From contig CAZVLQ010000004.1 of assembly GCA_964628185.1 (NCBI GenBank), positions 1-64,000 on the forward strand: a DNA stretch of 64,000 bases. Reading direction: 5' to 3'. Below, piece by piece: positions 42,709-51,092 of the stretch (its first letter is position 1; each line of letters begins with the position of its first letter). Below the pieces are notes generated by a model. That model did no database searches. It saw only the letters and a list, made by a program, of their open reading frames with translations, and had not been told where the DNA came from. Source of the DNA: CAZVLQ01 sp964628185. GTDB lineage: Bacteria > Pseudomonadota > Zetaproteobacteria > Mariprofundales > Mariprofundaceae. The position numbers were made by a program, and so were the translations under genes.

Positions 42709-43212
42709 TCAAGTATGATGAATATCCCTGACGGTCAGTATCACATTGGCCAGATAGATCCAGAATCCGATCGCGAGTACAGTGGATGCAATGGAGATCA
42801 GCGGGCCGTAAAAATAATGGATGGCGGGAACAGCCGCAGGATCATGTAGCCAGAAGTAGCCTTCCAGGGCGCCGAAAATCAGCAGCAATACGTAGAAACT
42901 GCCAACACCGATAAGGGTCCACCAGAAAGAATGCTCGGCCATGCGATGGGAATGCAGGGACTTGCCGGTAATGACCGGCAGCATATAGTACGTCACGGCC
43001 ATACCGAGCATGGTAACGCCGCCAACGAGATTGATGTGCGCATGCGCCAGCGGGTCAATCATGTGGCCGGGGCCGCCGTAGGGGCTGCCGATGGAATCCA
43101 GCCATGCGCGTACGGGCGGAATGACCTGAAGCAGGCCGTGCAGGGTACCGATAAAAAAGGCGATGGCGGAAGTAACGAGAAACTTGATAAGATAACGATG
43201 CTCCGATGGCAT
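42709..43212 (-). CDS. Four-helix half-CcoN-like membrane protein, second copy
   Basis: The 167-residue product has four membrane helices. Helix 2 starts PLAHAHINLVGGVTMLGMAV and leads into YYMLPVITGKSLHSHRM; the AHAHINLVGG block matches AHTHINLLGW in the 27173 protein and the helix-2 histidine region of CcoN. The following HSFWW fits KAHFW of that protein. It has no copper ligands and is too short for an oxidase. It might bind haem b. The start ATG at 43212 lies in the region divergent from the 43302 gene. Confidence 0.65.
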   Translation of the reverse strand: MPSEHRYLIKFLVTSAIAFFIGTLHGLLQVIPPVRAWLDSIGSPYGGPGHMIDPLAHAHINLVGGVTMLGMAVTYYMLPVITGKSLHSHRMAEHSFWWTLIGVGSFYVLLLIFGALEGYFWLHDPAAVPAIHYFYGPLISIASTVLAIGFWIYLANVILTVRDIHHT

Positions 43213-43301
43213 GGGTAGAGCCTAGCGGCAGTCGCCATGGATGCAAGCAAGCGGAGGATCAGTTCTGCTTACGGGACAGGCCTGTACGCAAGGGAGAATA
43301 C

Positions 43302-43685
43302 GTGTTTTCATCGCCGGTTCTGTTTGTCTCCGCTTTAAGCTATCTGTTAATGCTGTCGGCGTACCGCTTTCATCGTCCGCGGGCATGGCACGCGAGTGTG
43401 ATGGTTTTCTGTATGCTCTATGATATTTGCGTCCCTTTTTATCTTTTTTTTGCGCGCAACTGGCCCCACCGTCTGATTGAACAGGGGGGTATATTCAATT
43501 TTCTGGTGTGGATGCACGTCGGGCTGGATATTCTGCTTTTCACCTTGTATTTTTTCCAGATAAGGGAAGGGTTGAGACTGTGGCGTGGCGATCGGGAAGC
43601 GCGTGATATTCATGCCCAGCAGGCAAGGGTAATTCTGGGTGTAAGAGCGCTGGTCATTCTCAGCGGGGGATTGCTGATGCCGTAG
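43302..43685 (+). CDS. Four-helix membrane protein (unknown, DUF420-like topology)
   Basis: The 127-residue product has four helices (VLFVSALSYLLMLSAY, ASVMVFCMLYDICVPFYLFF, FLVWMHVGLDILLFTLYFFQ, ARVILGVRALVILSGGLLMP). Histidines in YRFHRPRAWH and MHVGL might bind haem; this is only a guess. I chose GTG at 43302 because AAGGGAG precedes it, while the longer frame from 43206 has a hydrophilic extension overlapping the divergent gene. The topology resembles small oxidase-related membrane proteins. Confidence 0.55.
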   Translation: MFSSPVLFVSALSYLLMLSAYRFHRPRAWHASVMVFCMLYDICVPFYLFFARNWPHRLIEQGGIFNFLVWMHVGLDILLFTLYFFQIREGLRLWRGDREARDIHAQQARVILGVRALVILSGGLLMP

Positions 43686-43720
43686 AACACGGGAGCACGG
43701 TCCGTACCGGCGGTTTTATA

Positions 43721-43749
43721 TTATTTGCGCAACCTCGCGGAGCAAATAA
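43721..43749. promoter_or_regulatory. Palindrome upstream of the 46-residue gene
   Basis: TTATTTGC and GCAAATAA are perfect inverted repeats with 13 bases between. It lies just before a promoter-like sequence and may be an operator or a terminator of the preceding gene. Confidence 0.45.
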
Positions 43750-43753
43750 GCGC

Positions 43754-43783
43754 TTGCATTACACGGGAAGACAGGCTTAGGAT
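43754..43783 (+). promoter_or_regulatory. Possible promoter of the 46-residue gene
   Basis: TTGCAT (43754-43759), an 18-base spacer and TAGGAT (43778-43783). Confidence 0.35.
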
Positions 43784-43813
43784 ATGCTGCTCGACATATG
43801 TGAGGAGGTGGAT

Positions 43814-43954
43814 ATGGAGAACTTTGTTGAGGCATCCGTGAATTTTCAATCCGGGACAGTCTGGGCGTTTTATTTCTGGACGTTTGTATTGTTTTTCGGT
43901 TGGGCGCTGCTCATGCTTCGCACCGGAATGAACAGAGGGAAACAGCGCGATTAA
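43814..43954 (+). CDS. 46-residue single-helix membrane protein
   Basis: GAGGAGG lies nine bases before the ATG. The product reads MENFVEASVNFQSGT, then VWAFYFWTFVLFFGWALLM and LRTGMNRGKQRD: one membrane helix with a basic tail. It is one of several micro-proteins in the island and stands before the diheme cytochrome gene. Its function is not known. Confidence 0.6.
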   Translation: MENFVEASVNFQSGTVWAFYFWTFVLFFGWALLMLRTGMNRGKQRD

Positions 43955-44083
43955 CAGACAGGGATTACATTAATCGACAACGAGGGGTTTCTAGTCGATC
44001 CATAGCAGATTATTCAGATAAAGCGGGGCCGGTTCATATCCGGTGCCGGTATAATATTATTCATGTCAAGGGAGGGTAATGTC

Positions 44084-44824
44084 ATGCGATATTTGGTGTC
44101 ATTGATCAGTATGACGGCTTTTGCAGCTGTCATGCTGGTGGCTTCCGCGTCGGTTCAGGCCGCCGAATCGGAAGCTTTTGGAAATGTAGATAATGGCCGG
44201 AAAATTTTCACCCAGGGCAAGGGGGAGGATGTCCCCGCCTGTACGACCTGCCATGGGACGGATGGCCTGGGCAGCGATGATATGGGTACGCCCCGGCTGG
44301 CCAACCAGGTTTTTACCTACGAATTGAAACAACTGGAGGATTTTGCTCATGACCGGCGCACGGATAATACGCTGGGCGTGATGAATGATATCGCCAAGGC
44401 CCTGACGCCGCAGGAAAGGCGGGATGTGGATACCTACGTGCATTCCCTGAAAACACCCTTTCTCGGCTCGGATCTGCGTGCGCTGCAGACGGCGGGTGAA
44501 GTCAAGGTTGGCGACCGTTCACGCGGTCGTATGATTGTGGAATACGGCGCGGATGGCATTATCGCCTGCAAAAGTTGCCACGGCTTCCATGCACGCAGCG
44601 CGGGTCGCATGTTCCCGATGCTGGGAGGACAACGTTACGTTTATCTTCTCAATCAGTTGCATGCCTGGAAGGATGGCAGCCGCGCCAATGATCCGATGGG
44701 TATGATGCGTGCGGTGGCCAGAACATTGGCTGAAAAGGATATGCAGGATGTCGCCGCATTCCTGACCGGCGCCCTGCCGTATACGGAAGGCAATCCTCAG
44801 GCCCCGCCGCGCGGTCAGTACTAG
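44084..44824 (+). CDS. Diheme cytochrome c4-type protein
   Basis: The 246-residue product has a signal peptide (ending VQA-A near residue 26) and two haem domains in tandem: CTTCH (53-57) and CKSCH (162-166), each with the ACxxCHG context of cytochrome c4/c553. Axial methionines probably lie in DDMGTPRLANQ and GRMFPMLGG. In lithotrophs, c4-type proteins carry electrons in the periplasm from an outer donor to a cbb3 or aa3 oxidase. AGGGAGGG precedes the ATG at 44084. It is monocistronic and ends before a strong terminator. Confidence 0.85.
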   Translation: MRYLVSLISMTAFAAVMLVASASVQAAESEAFGNVDNGRKIFTQGKGEDVPACTTCHGTDGLGSDDMGTPRLANQVFTYELKQLEDFAHDRRTDNTLGVMNDIAKALTPQERRDVDTYVHSLKTPFLGSDLRALQTAGEVKVGDRSRGRMIVEYGADGIIACKSCHGFHARSAGRMFPMLGGQRYVYLLNQLHAWKDGSRANDPMGMMRAVARTLAEKDMQDVAAFLTGALPYTEGNPQAPPRGQY

Positions 44825-44894
44825 GAGCCTGTCGGACTCAGGGGAATTGTAGCGAGCTTGCGGGCCGGGAAGGCCCGGGGATTTGGCAGGATAG

Positions 44895-44935
44895 AAACAA
44901 GGCGGAGGGAAACCTCCGCCTTGTTTGTATTTTAC
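44895..44935 (+). terminator. Rho-independent terminator after the diheme cytochrome gene
   Basis: AAACAAGGCGGAGG and CCTCCGCCTTGTTT form a 14-base-pair stem with loop GAAA, followed by a T-rich tail. A dispersed GGAGCCTGTCGGA element lies at 44824, between the stop and this hairpin. Confidence 0.9.
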
Positions 44936-44974
44936 GCATGGTTCGGGCCGCATCCTTTGTGCATGAAGATTGTT

Positions 44975-46393
44975 TTATTGCCCGCCGGGTCTGGCATTCG
45001 ACCGATCGCCGGTGTCTGCCGGCAATCGAAGAATTACCCCTCCACTCAGTATTTTGACGGTTTTGATACGATTGCTGAGTTCCGCAACCTGTCGGCTTAA
45101 GGCACTGTTGTGGCTGTTATTGTGATCAAATACCATGTAGGCGACGCCCCTCATCTGGCGCAGGAAGGCATCCGGGTCCTGCTTTAAGGGCGGCAGAGGC
45201 AAGGCTCCCCTGCGCGTGGCCAGCATGGTGCGTCCCGGCCATTGACTGGCGACCAGGAAGTTTCCCTGTCGGGATGCGGATAAATCAGCGAGGCCGGCGA
45301 TGACCTCATCCGTGGGATGCAGACGTCCGGCGTGGATAAAGAGAAAGCGCTGCTTGTCCATCAGCATGAAGGCCGTGCACAGCGCAACTACGGCCACGGC
45401 CGTGATGCCGCGCCGGGCCAGCGGGCCGGTGCTCCTGAAGCGGGAGTTGAATCCGATCAGGGCATGAATCCCTTCAAAAAGAATCATGACAAGCACAAGT
45501 TGCGCCCATGCCAGGTCCGCCGCCATAGCACCGAGGACAATGCCAGGTATCATCATGGTGGCCAAAAGACCGTCACCCGTGCGGCGCATGGCGGCGGCAG
45601 CTACAAGCACAAGCAATGCAAGCACAATCATGGCCGGCCCGACTGCGGGCGTGTCGAGAGTATCTCCCGTCAGGACGCCGGCCAGTGCCGGAAACGGGCT
45701 TCCGAACAGATTAAATTCCGGCCAGCCCATCCTGGATGTAAGGATAAACGCAATCATCAGCCCCATACCGGACAAAAGGGCAATCCGCTTCTTTGGGAAA
45801 CCGCCATCATTGCGCAGCCAGTACCAGGCCAGACCGATAGCCATGCCAAGGCCCGCGGGGTGCATGCCTGCCGCAAAAGCGGTGACCAGCAGAAGCATGA
45901 AATAATAGGTCGAGACCGTCTGCGCGGTGGCGCGGAAGCGGCTCTCCAGCCAGTGACAGACAATAGCCGAGAGAATGAGGTAATTACCGGCGCCAATGCT
46001 GTCGACCTGGGAAATGGTGAGGGGAGAAATCAGCCATAGGCCGGTGGCAAGAAGCGCCGTCTCATCACCCAGGTTTTTTTCAGCCCAGCGGTACAGCATA
46101 AGGGCAGCGGCCAGGGTGAGATAGATGGTCAGGACTTTTGCGGCGATGATATCTCCGATCCAGTGAACGTCCAGGGGCGCGAACAGCAATGCGCGCATGT
46201 CCGGAAATCCGAGAACTGCAACTGGGCTCAGCATTTGTGATGCAACAGACCAGTCGAGCAACAGGCCGCGGGCCGCTCCTTCATCAACGCCGTAGAGGTC
46301 ATACCGGCACAGGGCAAGATAAGCGACAGACAGCAGGCACAGGCCCGCCAGGCCCCAGTGGCGGGCAGAAATTTTTTCCGGATACAGCGCCAT
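44975..46393 (-). CDS. GT39-like polytopic glycosyltransferase (ArnT/PMT-like)
   Basis: The 472-residue product has about 10-11 membrane helices and a periplasmic C-terminal part. The early loop YGVDEGAARG carries the acidic pair expected of GT-C enzymes, followed by GDIIAAKVLTIYLTLAAALM. Such enzymes transfer sugars from polyprenyl carriers in the periplasm; acceptor and sugar are not deducible. I took the ATG at 46393 because AAGGAGTG precedes it. The nearby genes do not hint at a pathway. Confidence 0.65.
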   Translation of the reverse strand: MALYPEKISARHWGLAGLCLLSVAYLALCRYDLYGVDEGAARGLLLDWSVASQMLSPVAVLGFPDMRALLFAPLDVHWIGDIIAAKVLTIYLTLAAALMLYRWAEKNLGDETALLATGLWLISPLTISQVDSIGAGNYLILSAIVCHWLESRFRATAQTVSTYYFMLLLVTAFAAGMHPAGLGMAIGLAWYWLRNDGGFPKKRIALLSGMGLMIAFILTSRMGWPEFNLFGSPFPALAGVLTGDTLDTPAVGPAMIVLALLVLVAAAAMRRTGDGLLATMMIPGIVLGAMAADLAWAQLVLVMILFEGIHALIGFNSRFRSTGPLARRGITAVAVVALCTAFMLMDKQRFLFIHAGRLHPTDEVIAGLADLSASRQGNFLVASQWPGRTMLATRRGALPLPPLKQDPDAFLRQMRGVAYMVFDHNNSHNSALSRQVAELSNRIKTVKILSGGVILRLPADTGDRSNARPGGQ

Positions 46394-46505
46394 GGGCACT
46401 CCTTGGTATTGTGGCATCGGTCTTCGTCGTCATTGTAACCGCCATTCCCTGACGAACAAGCGGGCGGTAAGGCCATACGTAACCTTGGATTATTTATGTA
46501 TATTT

Positions 46506-46527
46506 CCACGCCCTTGCAAGGGTGTGG
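46506..46527. promoter_or_regulatory. 22-bp near-perfect palindrome upstream of moxR
   Basis: CCACGCCCTTG is followed directly by CAAGGGTGTGG, with one mismatched pair. It lies about 43 bases before the moxR start and could be a repressor operator for the whole bat operon. Confidence 0.5.
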
Positions 46528-46569
46528 GAGCAGGCCTAGATTCGCTTTATGGGGGGGAAGGTGCAAAAC

Positions 46570-47544
46570 ATGCAGGCGGCGGAACATCAGGCTCCGGACC
46601 TTTCCGTGCTGGCCGATTTGCGGGAAAGTATCGGCAGCCGTGTGGTTGGGCAAAGGGATATTGTCGACCGGATGCTCGTCGGCCTTCTGGTTGGCGGCCA
46701 TTTACTGCTTGAAGGTGCGCCGGGTCTGGCCAAAACCACGATGGTTCGGGCCATTGCCGACTGCATCGATGCGGATTTCCATCGTATCCAGTTTACGCCG
46801 GATCTTTTGCCCGGAGATCTGATCGGCACCGAGGTCTTTCGTCCGGAAAATTCCACCTTTGAGTTCGTGCGCGGCCCCGTTTTTCATTCCATTCTTCTCA
46901 CCGACGAGATCAACAGGGCGCCTGCCAAGGTCCAGTCGGCGCTGCTGGAGGCCATGCAGGAGCGACAGGTCACGGTGGGGAACACCACATACGCCCTGCC
47001 GGAGCTGTTCTGGGTGATTGCCACGCAGAATCCGGTCGAACAGGAAGGAACGTTTGCCTTGCCGGAAGCCGAGATGGATCGCTTCCTGATGATGTTACGA
47101 CTGAATTATCCCAGCCGGGATGAAGAAATGGACATACTCCGCATGCATGAGGAGCATGAATCGGAATCTCCGATCAAGCCCGTTATCCACCCCTGTGACG
47201 TTTTTACCCTTAGAAGGGAGATCCGCAGTCTGTATATGGCTCCTGAACTGAAGGGGTATATCGTTGATCTGGTGGCGGCCACGCGCAAGCCTGCTGACCA
47301 TGACTCGGAACTGGAAGGCGTGGTCGCCCTGGGCGCCTCGCCGCGCGCCAGTATCGCCCTGGCGGCATGCGCCCGGGCGCATGCCGCGATTGACGGCCGG
47401 GATTTCGTTAGCCCGCACGATGTTCAGAGTTTGGCGACGGATGTATTACAGCACCGGCTTGTTTTCGGTTTCGAGGGCGTGGCCGCAGGCTGGAGTCAGC
47501 CCCGCCTGATCCAGCGACTGCTCGAGGTGGTCCCCGTTCCGTAA
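46570..47544 (+). CDS. MoxR-family AAA+ ATPase
   Basis: The product of about 324 residues shows Walker A EGAPGLAKTT, Walker B LLTDEINRAP, the MoxR signature KVQSALLEAMQERQVT, and the sensor IATQNPVEQEGTF. MoxR ATPases act with von Willebrand factor A proteins as chaperone-like systems for metal-cofactor proteins or stress. The ATG at 46570 has GGGGGGAAGG a suitable distance upstream; an in-frame ATG at 46549 and GTG at 46561 are alternatives. It is the first of seven closely spaced genes. Confidence 0.88.
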   Translation: MQAAEHQAPDLSVLADLRESIGSRVVGQRDIVDRMLVGLLVGGHLLLEGAPGLAKTTMVRAIADCIDADFHRIQFTPDLLPGDLIGTEVFRPENSTFEFVRGPVFHSILLTDEINRAPAKVQSALLEAMQERQVTVGNTTYALPELFWVIATQNPVEQEGTFALPEAEMDRFLMMLRLNYPSRDEEMDILRMHEEHESESPIKPVIHPCDVFTLRREIRSLYMAPELKGYIVDLVAATRKPADHDSELEGVVALGASPRASIALAACARAHAAIDGRDFVSPHDVQSLATDVLQHRLVFGFEGVAAGWSQPRLIQRLLEVVPVP

Positions 47545-47548
47545 TATC

Positions 47549-48466
47549 ATGGACCATTGTCTGGAGTTGCATCGGAAATTTCTCCCGAAACGGGAGGAGC
47601 TGGCCGCGCTGGAAGCGCAGGCGGGACATGTCCGGAAGTGGCGATCCTGGTGCGGCAGCGAACGCCTTGCCAATGTTGCATATTCCCGTTTTCTCGGACG
47701 CGGGCTTGAGTTTGAGGAAGTGCGCGCCTATTCCCCGGGTGATGATATTCGTTCCATGGAATGGAAGGTGACGGCAAGGACGGGCAGGCCGCATGTCAAG
47801 GTATATCGGGAGGAACACCAGCAGGTCATGATCCTTGTTATGGATGTTTCCGCCGGCATGCTGTTCGGCTCGGCCAAAACAACCAAGCTGGCACAGGCCG
47901 TGCGCGTGGCGTCATGGCTTGCCTTTGCCACGATGAATCGGGGCGATCGCGCCGGCGCCCTGCTGTGCGGTGATCCGGGAGGGCTGGAAATTCCTCCATC
48001 CATGCCGCGGGAAATGATCTGGCGCATGCTTGATTTTCTTTCATCAGACTCGTCCGATTATTGCATGCGGCGCCCTATGGCATGGCGCCGGCTGCTCGGC
48101 GCCATGCCTCCGGGGCGCCTTGTGGTCGTCCTGTCTGATTTCATGAACTGGGGTGATGATGACTGGCGAGGACTGAAGCAAGTGGCGGCGCGCCACCGGA
48201 CCATGGCCGTCCGGATATTTGATCCACGGGAATGCGGCATGCCCGATATTGGCCCGGTGCGCGTAGCCGGGCCGCTTGACGACACGCCGTTTCTGATTGA
48301 CACGGCAAGCCGGCGTGGCCGGGAAGCCTATGCCGCCTGCTGGAAAGCGCATCTGGAGGACCTGCGGCGTCATTTTTCCAATACGTATACGCCTTGCTGG
48401 CCTGTATCCACTGCAGATGATCCGGCGATCCGGCTCGGTGGACTGGCCGGTCTTTTACGCCTTTGA
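47549..48466 (+). CDS. DUF58 domain protein
   Basis: The 305-residue product has the DUF58 hallmark VRAYSPGDDIRSMEWKVTAR near residue 60, followed by a vWA-like region with VMDVSAGMLFG (degenerate MIDAS). DUF58 proteins almost always follow MoxR, as here. It is probably cytoplasmic or membrane-associated, linking the ATPase to the BatA/BatB proteins. It starts five bases after moxR, and its stop overlaps the next gene. Confidence 0.85.
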   Translation: MDHCLELHRKFLPKREELAALEAQAGHVRKWRSWCGSERLANVAYSRFLGRGLEFEEVRAYSPGDDIRSMEWKVTARTGRPHVKVYREEHQQVMILVMDVSAGMLFGSAKTTKLAQAVRVASWLAFATMNRGDRAGALLCGDPGGLEIPPSMPREMIWRMLDFLSSDSSDYCMRRPMAWRRLLGAMPPGRLVVVLSDFMNWGDDDWRGLKQVAARHRTMAVRIFDPRECGMPDIGPVRVAGPLDDTPFLIDTASRRGREAYAACWKAHLEDLRRHFSNTYTPCWPVSTADDPAIRLGGLAGLLRL

Positions 48467-48996
48467 CCGTGCCGATTTCCCTTCCAGCCATCGCAGGTCC
48501 CGATGCACCTTTTTCTCCGGGTTGGTGGCCGTTGCCGCCCGGCTGGTGGCTGCTCGGCATGGCGCTGTTTCTCACGCTGACCTTGATTGCAGCCCTGTGG
48601 TTAAAACGCCGTATGACGTCCCGGCGTTACGGGCGTATTCCCGTTCGTTTGCAGGCGCTGGCTGCATTGCGGGAGCTTGAACGCCGGGATACGGCGGATG
48701 CGCGCGAGGTAGCATACCGGCTGAACGAGATCCTGCGGGCGGCACTGGCTGATTCCCGTGCGACCGGCCGATGCTGGCCGTATGTGCATGCACCGGGCAT
48801 CGTAGACAATGCAAATGAATGGGAATGTTTCTGGCGGGAGCTGGACATGCGCTACCGGTCTCCCGTTTCATCACATCAGGCAAGGCAACAGGGAGACGGA
48901 AGGCGGGCCGGCTGGATTGCCGCGGCGCGCACGTGGATTGAACGCTTGCCCGAGGATGAGGCGAGCCGGGCATCCGGCCCGGAGACGCGGCCTTGA
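48463..48996 (+). CDS. DUF4381 membrane protein of the bat operon
   Basis: The 177-residue product has one helix (about 27-47) and the DUF4381 start pattern LPAIAGPDAPFSPGWWPLPP. A cytoplasmic helical part follows. It is a standard member of moxR-bat operons between DUF58 and BatA; its function is unknown. TTG at 48463 overlaps the DUF58 stop, and its own stop overlaps batA. Confidence 0.75.
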   Translation: MTVPISLPAIAGPDAPFSPGWWPLPPGWWLLGMALFLTLTLIAALWLKRRMTSRRYGRIPVRLQALAALRELERRDTADAREVAYRLNEILRAALADSRATGRCWPYVHAPGIVDNANEWECFWRELDMRYRSPVSSHQARQQGDGRRAGWIAAARTWIERLPEDEASRASGPETRP

Positions 48997-50012
48997 CGTT
49001 GCTCGGGCACATTCATCTTCAGCATCCATATGGCCTGGTCGCAGTGATGATGCTCCCCTGGCTCCTCTGGAGTGGACGAAAGCGGCGCGGTGCTCCGCGT
49101 GCCGTGGTTCATCCGGCTGCGGCATGGCTGCGGCAATCGTTTGTCGTTTCCCGTATGGCGAGCCCGCACCTGTTGCGCTGGCTTGTGGCAGCGGCATGGG
49201 TGATCTGGTGCGTGGCTCTGGCTGAGCCACAATGGGTAAACGGCCAGGTATCTGTGAGTCGCCAGGGCAGGGATATTATGCTGATGGTGGACTTGTCCGG
49301 CAGCATGGTAATCAGGGATTTTTCACTGGCAGGCCACCACATCAGCCGGCTGCGGGCCGTCAAGCACGTGCTGGCACCATTTATTGAGGAGCGCGCGGCT
49401 GATCGCGTCGGGCTGGTCGTGTTTGGCGAGGATGCGTATGTCCAGACGCCGCTGACCTATGACCATGCCCTGGTCCGGCAGTTGTTGAACGCTACCCGGC
49501 TGGGACTGGTGGGTGAACGCACGGCCATCGGCAAGGGCATCGCCCTGGCCGTGAAACACCTGAAACAGGCTGCCGATATTCGTCAATCAAGCGGCGGCCA
49601 GGTGATTGTTCTGCTGACCGACGGCCGCAACAATGCGGGTGCCATAACCCCCGTGCATGCCGCCGGTCTGGCCCGGGCATTCGGTATCCGTATTTATACA
49701 GTAGGGGTCGGGGCGCGGCTGCCCCGGCATATCGCCGCGGGACTGGATGACCGTTTAATCCGGAATACAGGCAGCCTCAATGAGGGGGAGCTGAAGGCGA
49801 TTGCAAAGGTGACGGGAGGCGCTTACTTCCGCGCCACGGATACCTCCGCACTTGCGAGCATTGCCGCGCGGATCAGTCACCTGGAAAAGGTGGAGGATCA
49901 GCATACCGTCTATTTTGAATCCGTCGAATTGTACCCGGAACTGATCTGGGCCGGTCTGGCTGTCTTCGCTCTGGCGTTGATTCGCGGGCGCGGTATGGCG
50001 GCGCTGCCCTGA
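48993..50012 (+). CDS. batA: BatA-like von Willebrand factor A protein
   Basis: The 339-residue product has two N-terminal helices (about 10-25 and 60-80), a vWA domain with intact MIDAS DLSGSMV, VVFGEDAYVQTPLT and VLLTDGRNNAG, and a C-terminal helix (IWAGLAVFALALI). The vWA domain faces the periplasm. The start is TTG. It is coupled to batB (TGATG). The name batA is based on operon order and domain build. Confidence 0.85.
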   Translation: MTLLGHIHLQHPYGLVAVMMLPWLLWSGRKRRGAPRAVVHPAAAWLRQSFVVSRMASPHLLRWLVAAAWVIWCVALAEPQWVNGQVSVSRQGRDIMLMVDLSGSMVIRDFSLAGHHISRLRAVKHVLAPFIEERAADRVGLVVFGEDAYVQTPLTYDHALVRQLLNATRLGLVGERTAIGKGIALAVKHLKQAADIRQSSGGQVIVLLTDGRNNAGAITPVHAAGLARAFGIRIYTVGVGARLPRHIAAGLDDRLIRNTGSLNEGELKAIAKVTGGAYFRATDTSALASIAARISHLEKVEDQHTVYFESVELYPELIWAGLAVFALALIRGRGMAALP

Positions 50013-51073
50013 TGCTGGAGACGCTTGATCAATGGCTTTTGCTGGTGGCGCATCAGTTCAACTGGCGGGTCCCGTACTGGCTGTATCTTCTGCCTGTCCT
50101 GCTGACGGGTGCGTTGCCATGGAAGCGTCATCCCGGGCTGTCGCCTGGCATGACAGCACGACTGGCGCGCTACGCAGATCCCCGTTTGTGGCCGCTCGTA
50201 GTCCGTGGCAAAGCAACGGCCGCAACGCCGGCCACCGTGGTCGCCGGCTTTATACCTTGGATGGCGCTGATACTGATCACACTTGCCCTGGCGGGTCCCC
50301 GCTGGTTGCATGAACAACAGACGGTTTTCCGGGAAGGCGCGGATATAGCCGTGGTGATGGATGTTTCGCGATCGATGCGAAGCCGGGATATCAAACCTGA
50401 CCGGCTGAGCCGGGTGCAGCAGGAATTGCATGATTTTTTGCAACGGCTGAATGGCGACCGCATCGCCCTTGTCGCTTTCGCCGGACGCGCCTTCACCATT
50501 GCGCCGCTCACTTCGGACTATGCCGCGGTGATGCGGTTTTCGGGGCAGTTGACGCCGGACATGATTACGAATCAGGGAAGCAATCTGGCACTGGGCCTGA
50601 CGCGCGCTTTTGAATCGTTGCATGCGGCGCATGGACGTGGACGGGCGGTAGTGCTGTTCACCGACGGCGAGGATTATGCCCGGAATGCCTCAATAGCCGC
50701 TGCGCTGCGGTTGAGAGATGCACATATTCCCCTGTTTATCCTTGGTGCAGGCACGCCCGAAGGTGGACTGGTACCGGCCGGAGGAGGCTATTTTGTGCAT
50801 GATGATCATGGTCGGGCGGTACTGAGCCGCCTGCGGGAGTCTCATCTGAAAATGCTGGCGCGGACGGCGGGCGGCAAGTATGCACGCATTCGCTGGGATG
50901 ACAGGGACTGGGATACGCTTTATGACGACGGTGTCCGGCGCATGGTGGAACGGACGCGCACGGCTTCCCGCACGCGGGGGCGCTGGCGCGAAGAATATGC
51001 CTGGGCGTTATTGCCCGCCATGCTGCTGTTGGGATGGTGGTGGAAACGGAACATGCGGAAGTGGATGACATGA
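50012..51073 (+). CDS. batB: BatB-like von Willebrand factor A protein
   Basis: The 353-residue product parallels BatA: two N-terminal helices, a vWA domain with MIDAS DVSRSMRS, LVAFAGRAFTIAPLTSDY and VLFTDGEDYA, and a C-terminal helix (ALLPAMLLLGWWW). Paired BatA and BatB are thought to form a periplasm-facing complex. The start ATG overlaps the batA stop. The gene is 19 bases from batC. Confidence 0.85.
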   Translation: MLETLDQWLLLVAHQFNWRVPYWLYLLPVLLTGALPWKRHPGLSPGMTARLARYADPRLWPLVVRGKATAATPATVVAGFIPWMALILITLALAGPRWLHEQQTVFREGADIAVVMDVSRSMRSRDIKPDRLSRVQQELHDFLQRLNGDRIALVAFAGRAFTIAPLTSDYAAVMRFSGQLTPDMITNQGSNLALGLTRAFESLHAAHGRGRAVVLFTDGEDYARNASIAAALRLRDAHIPLFILGAGTPEGGLVPAGGGYFVHDDHGRAVLSRLRESHLKMLARTAGGKYARIRWDDRDWDTLYDDGVRRMVERTRTASRTRGRWREEYAWALLPAMLLLGWWWKRNMRKWMT

Positions 51074-51092
51074 TGGCGACGGGACCGAAACC

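Noticed and set aside
44050..44055. TATAAT as a full promoter for the diheme cytochrome gene
   Set aside because: The -10 is perfect but no -35 or extended -10 is found at a suitable distance, so I did not list it as a promoter.
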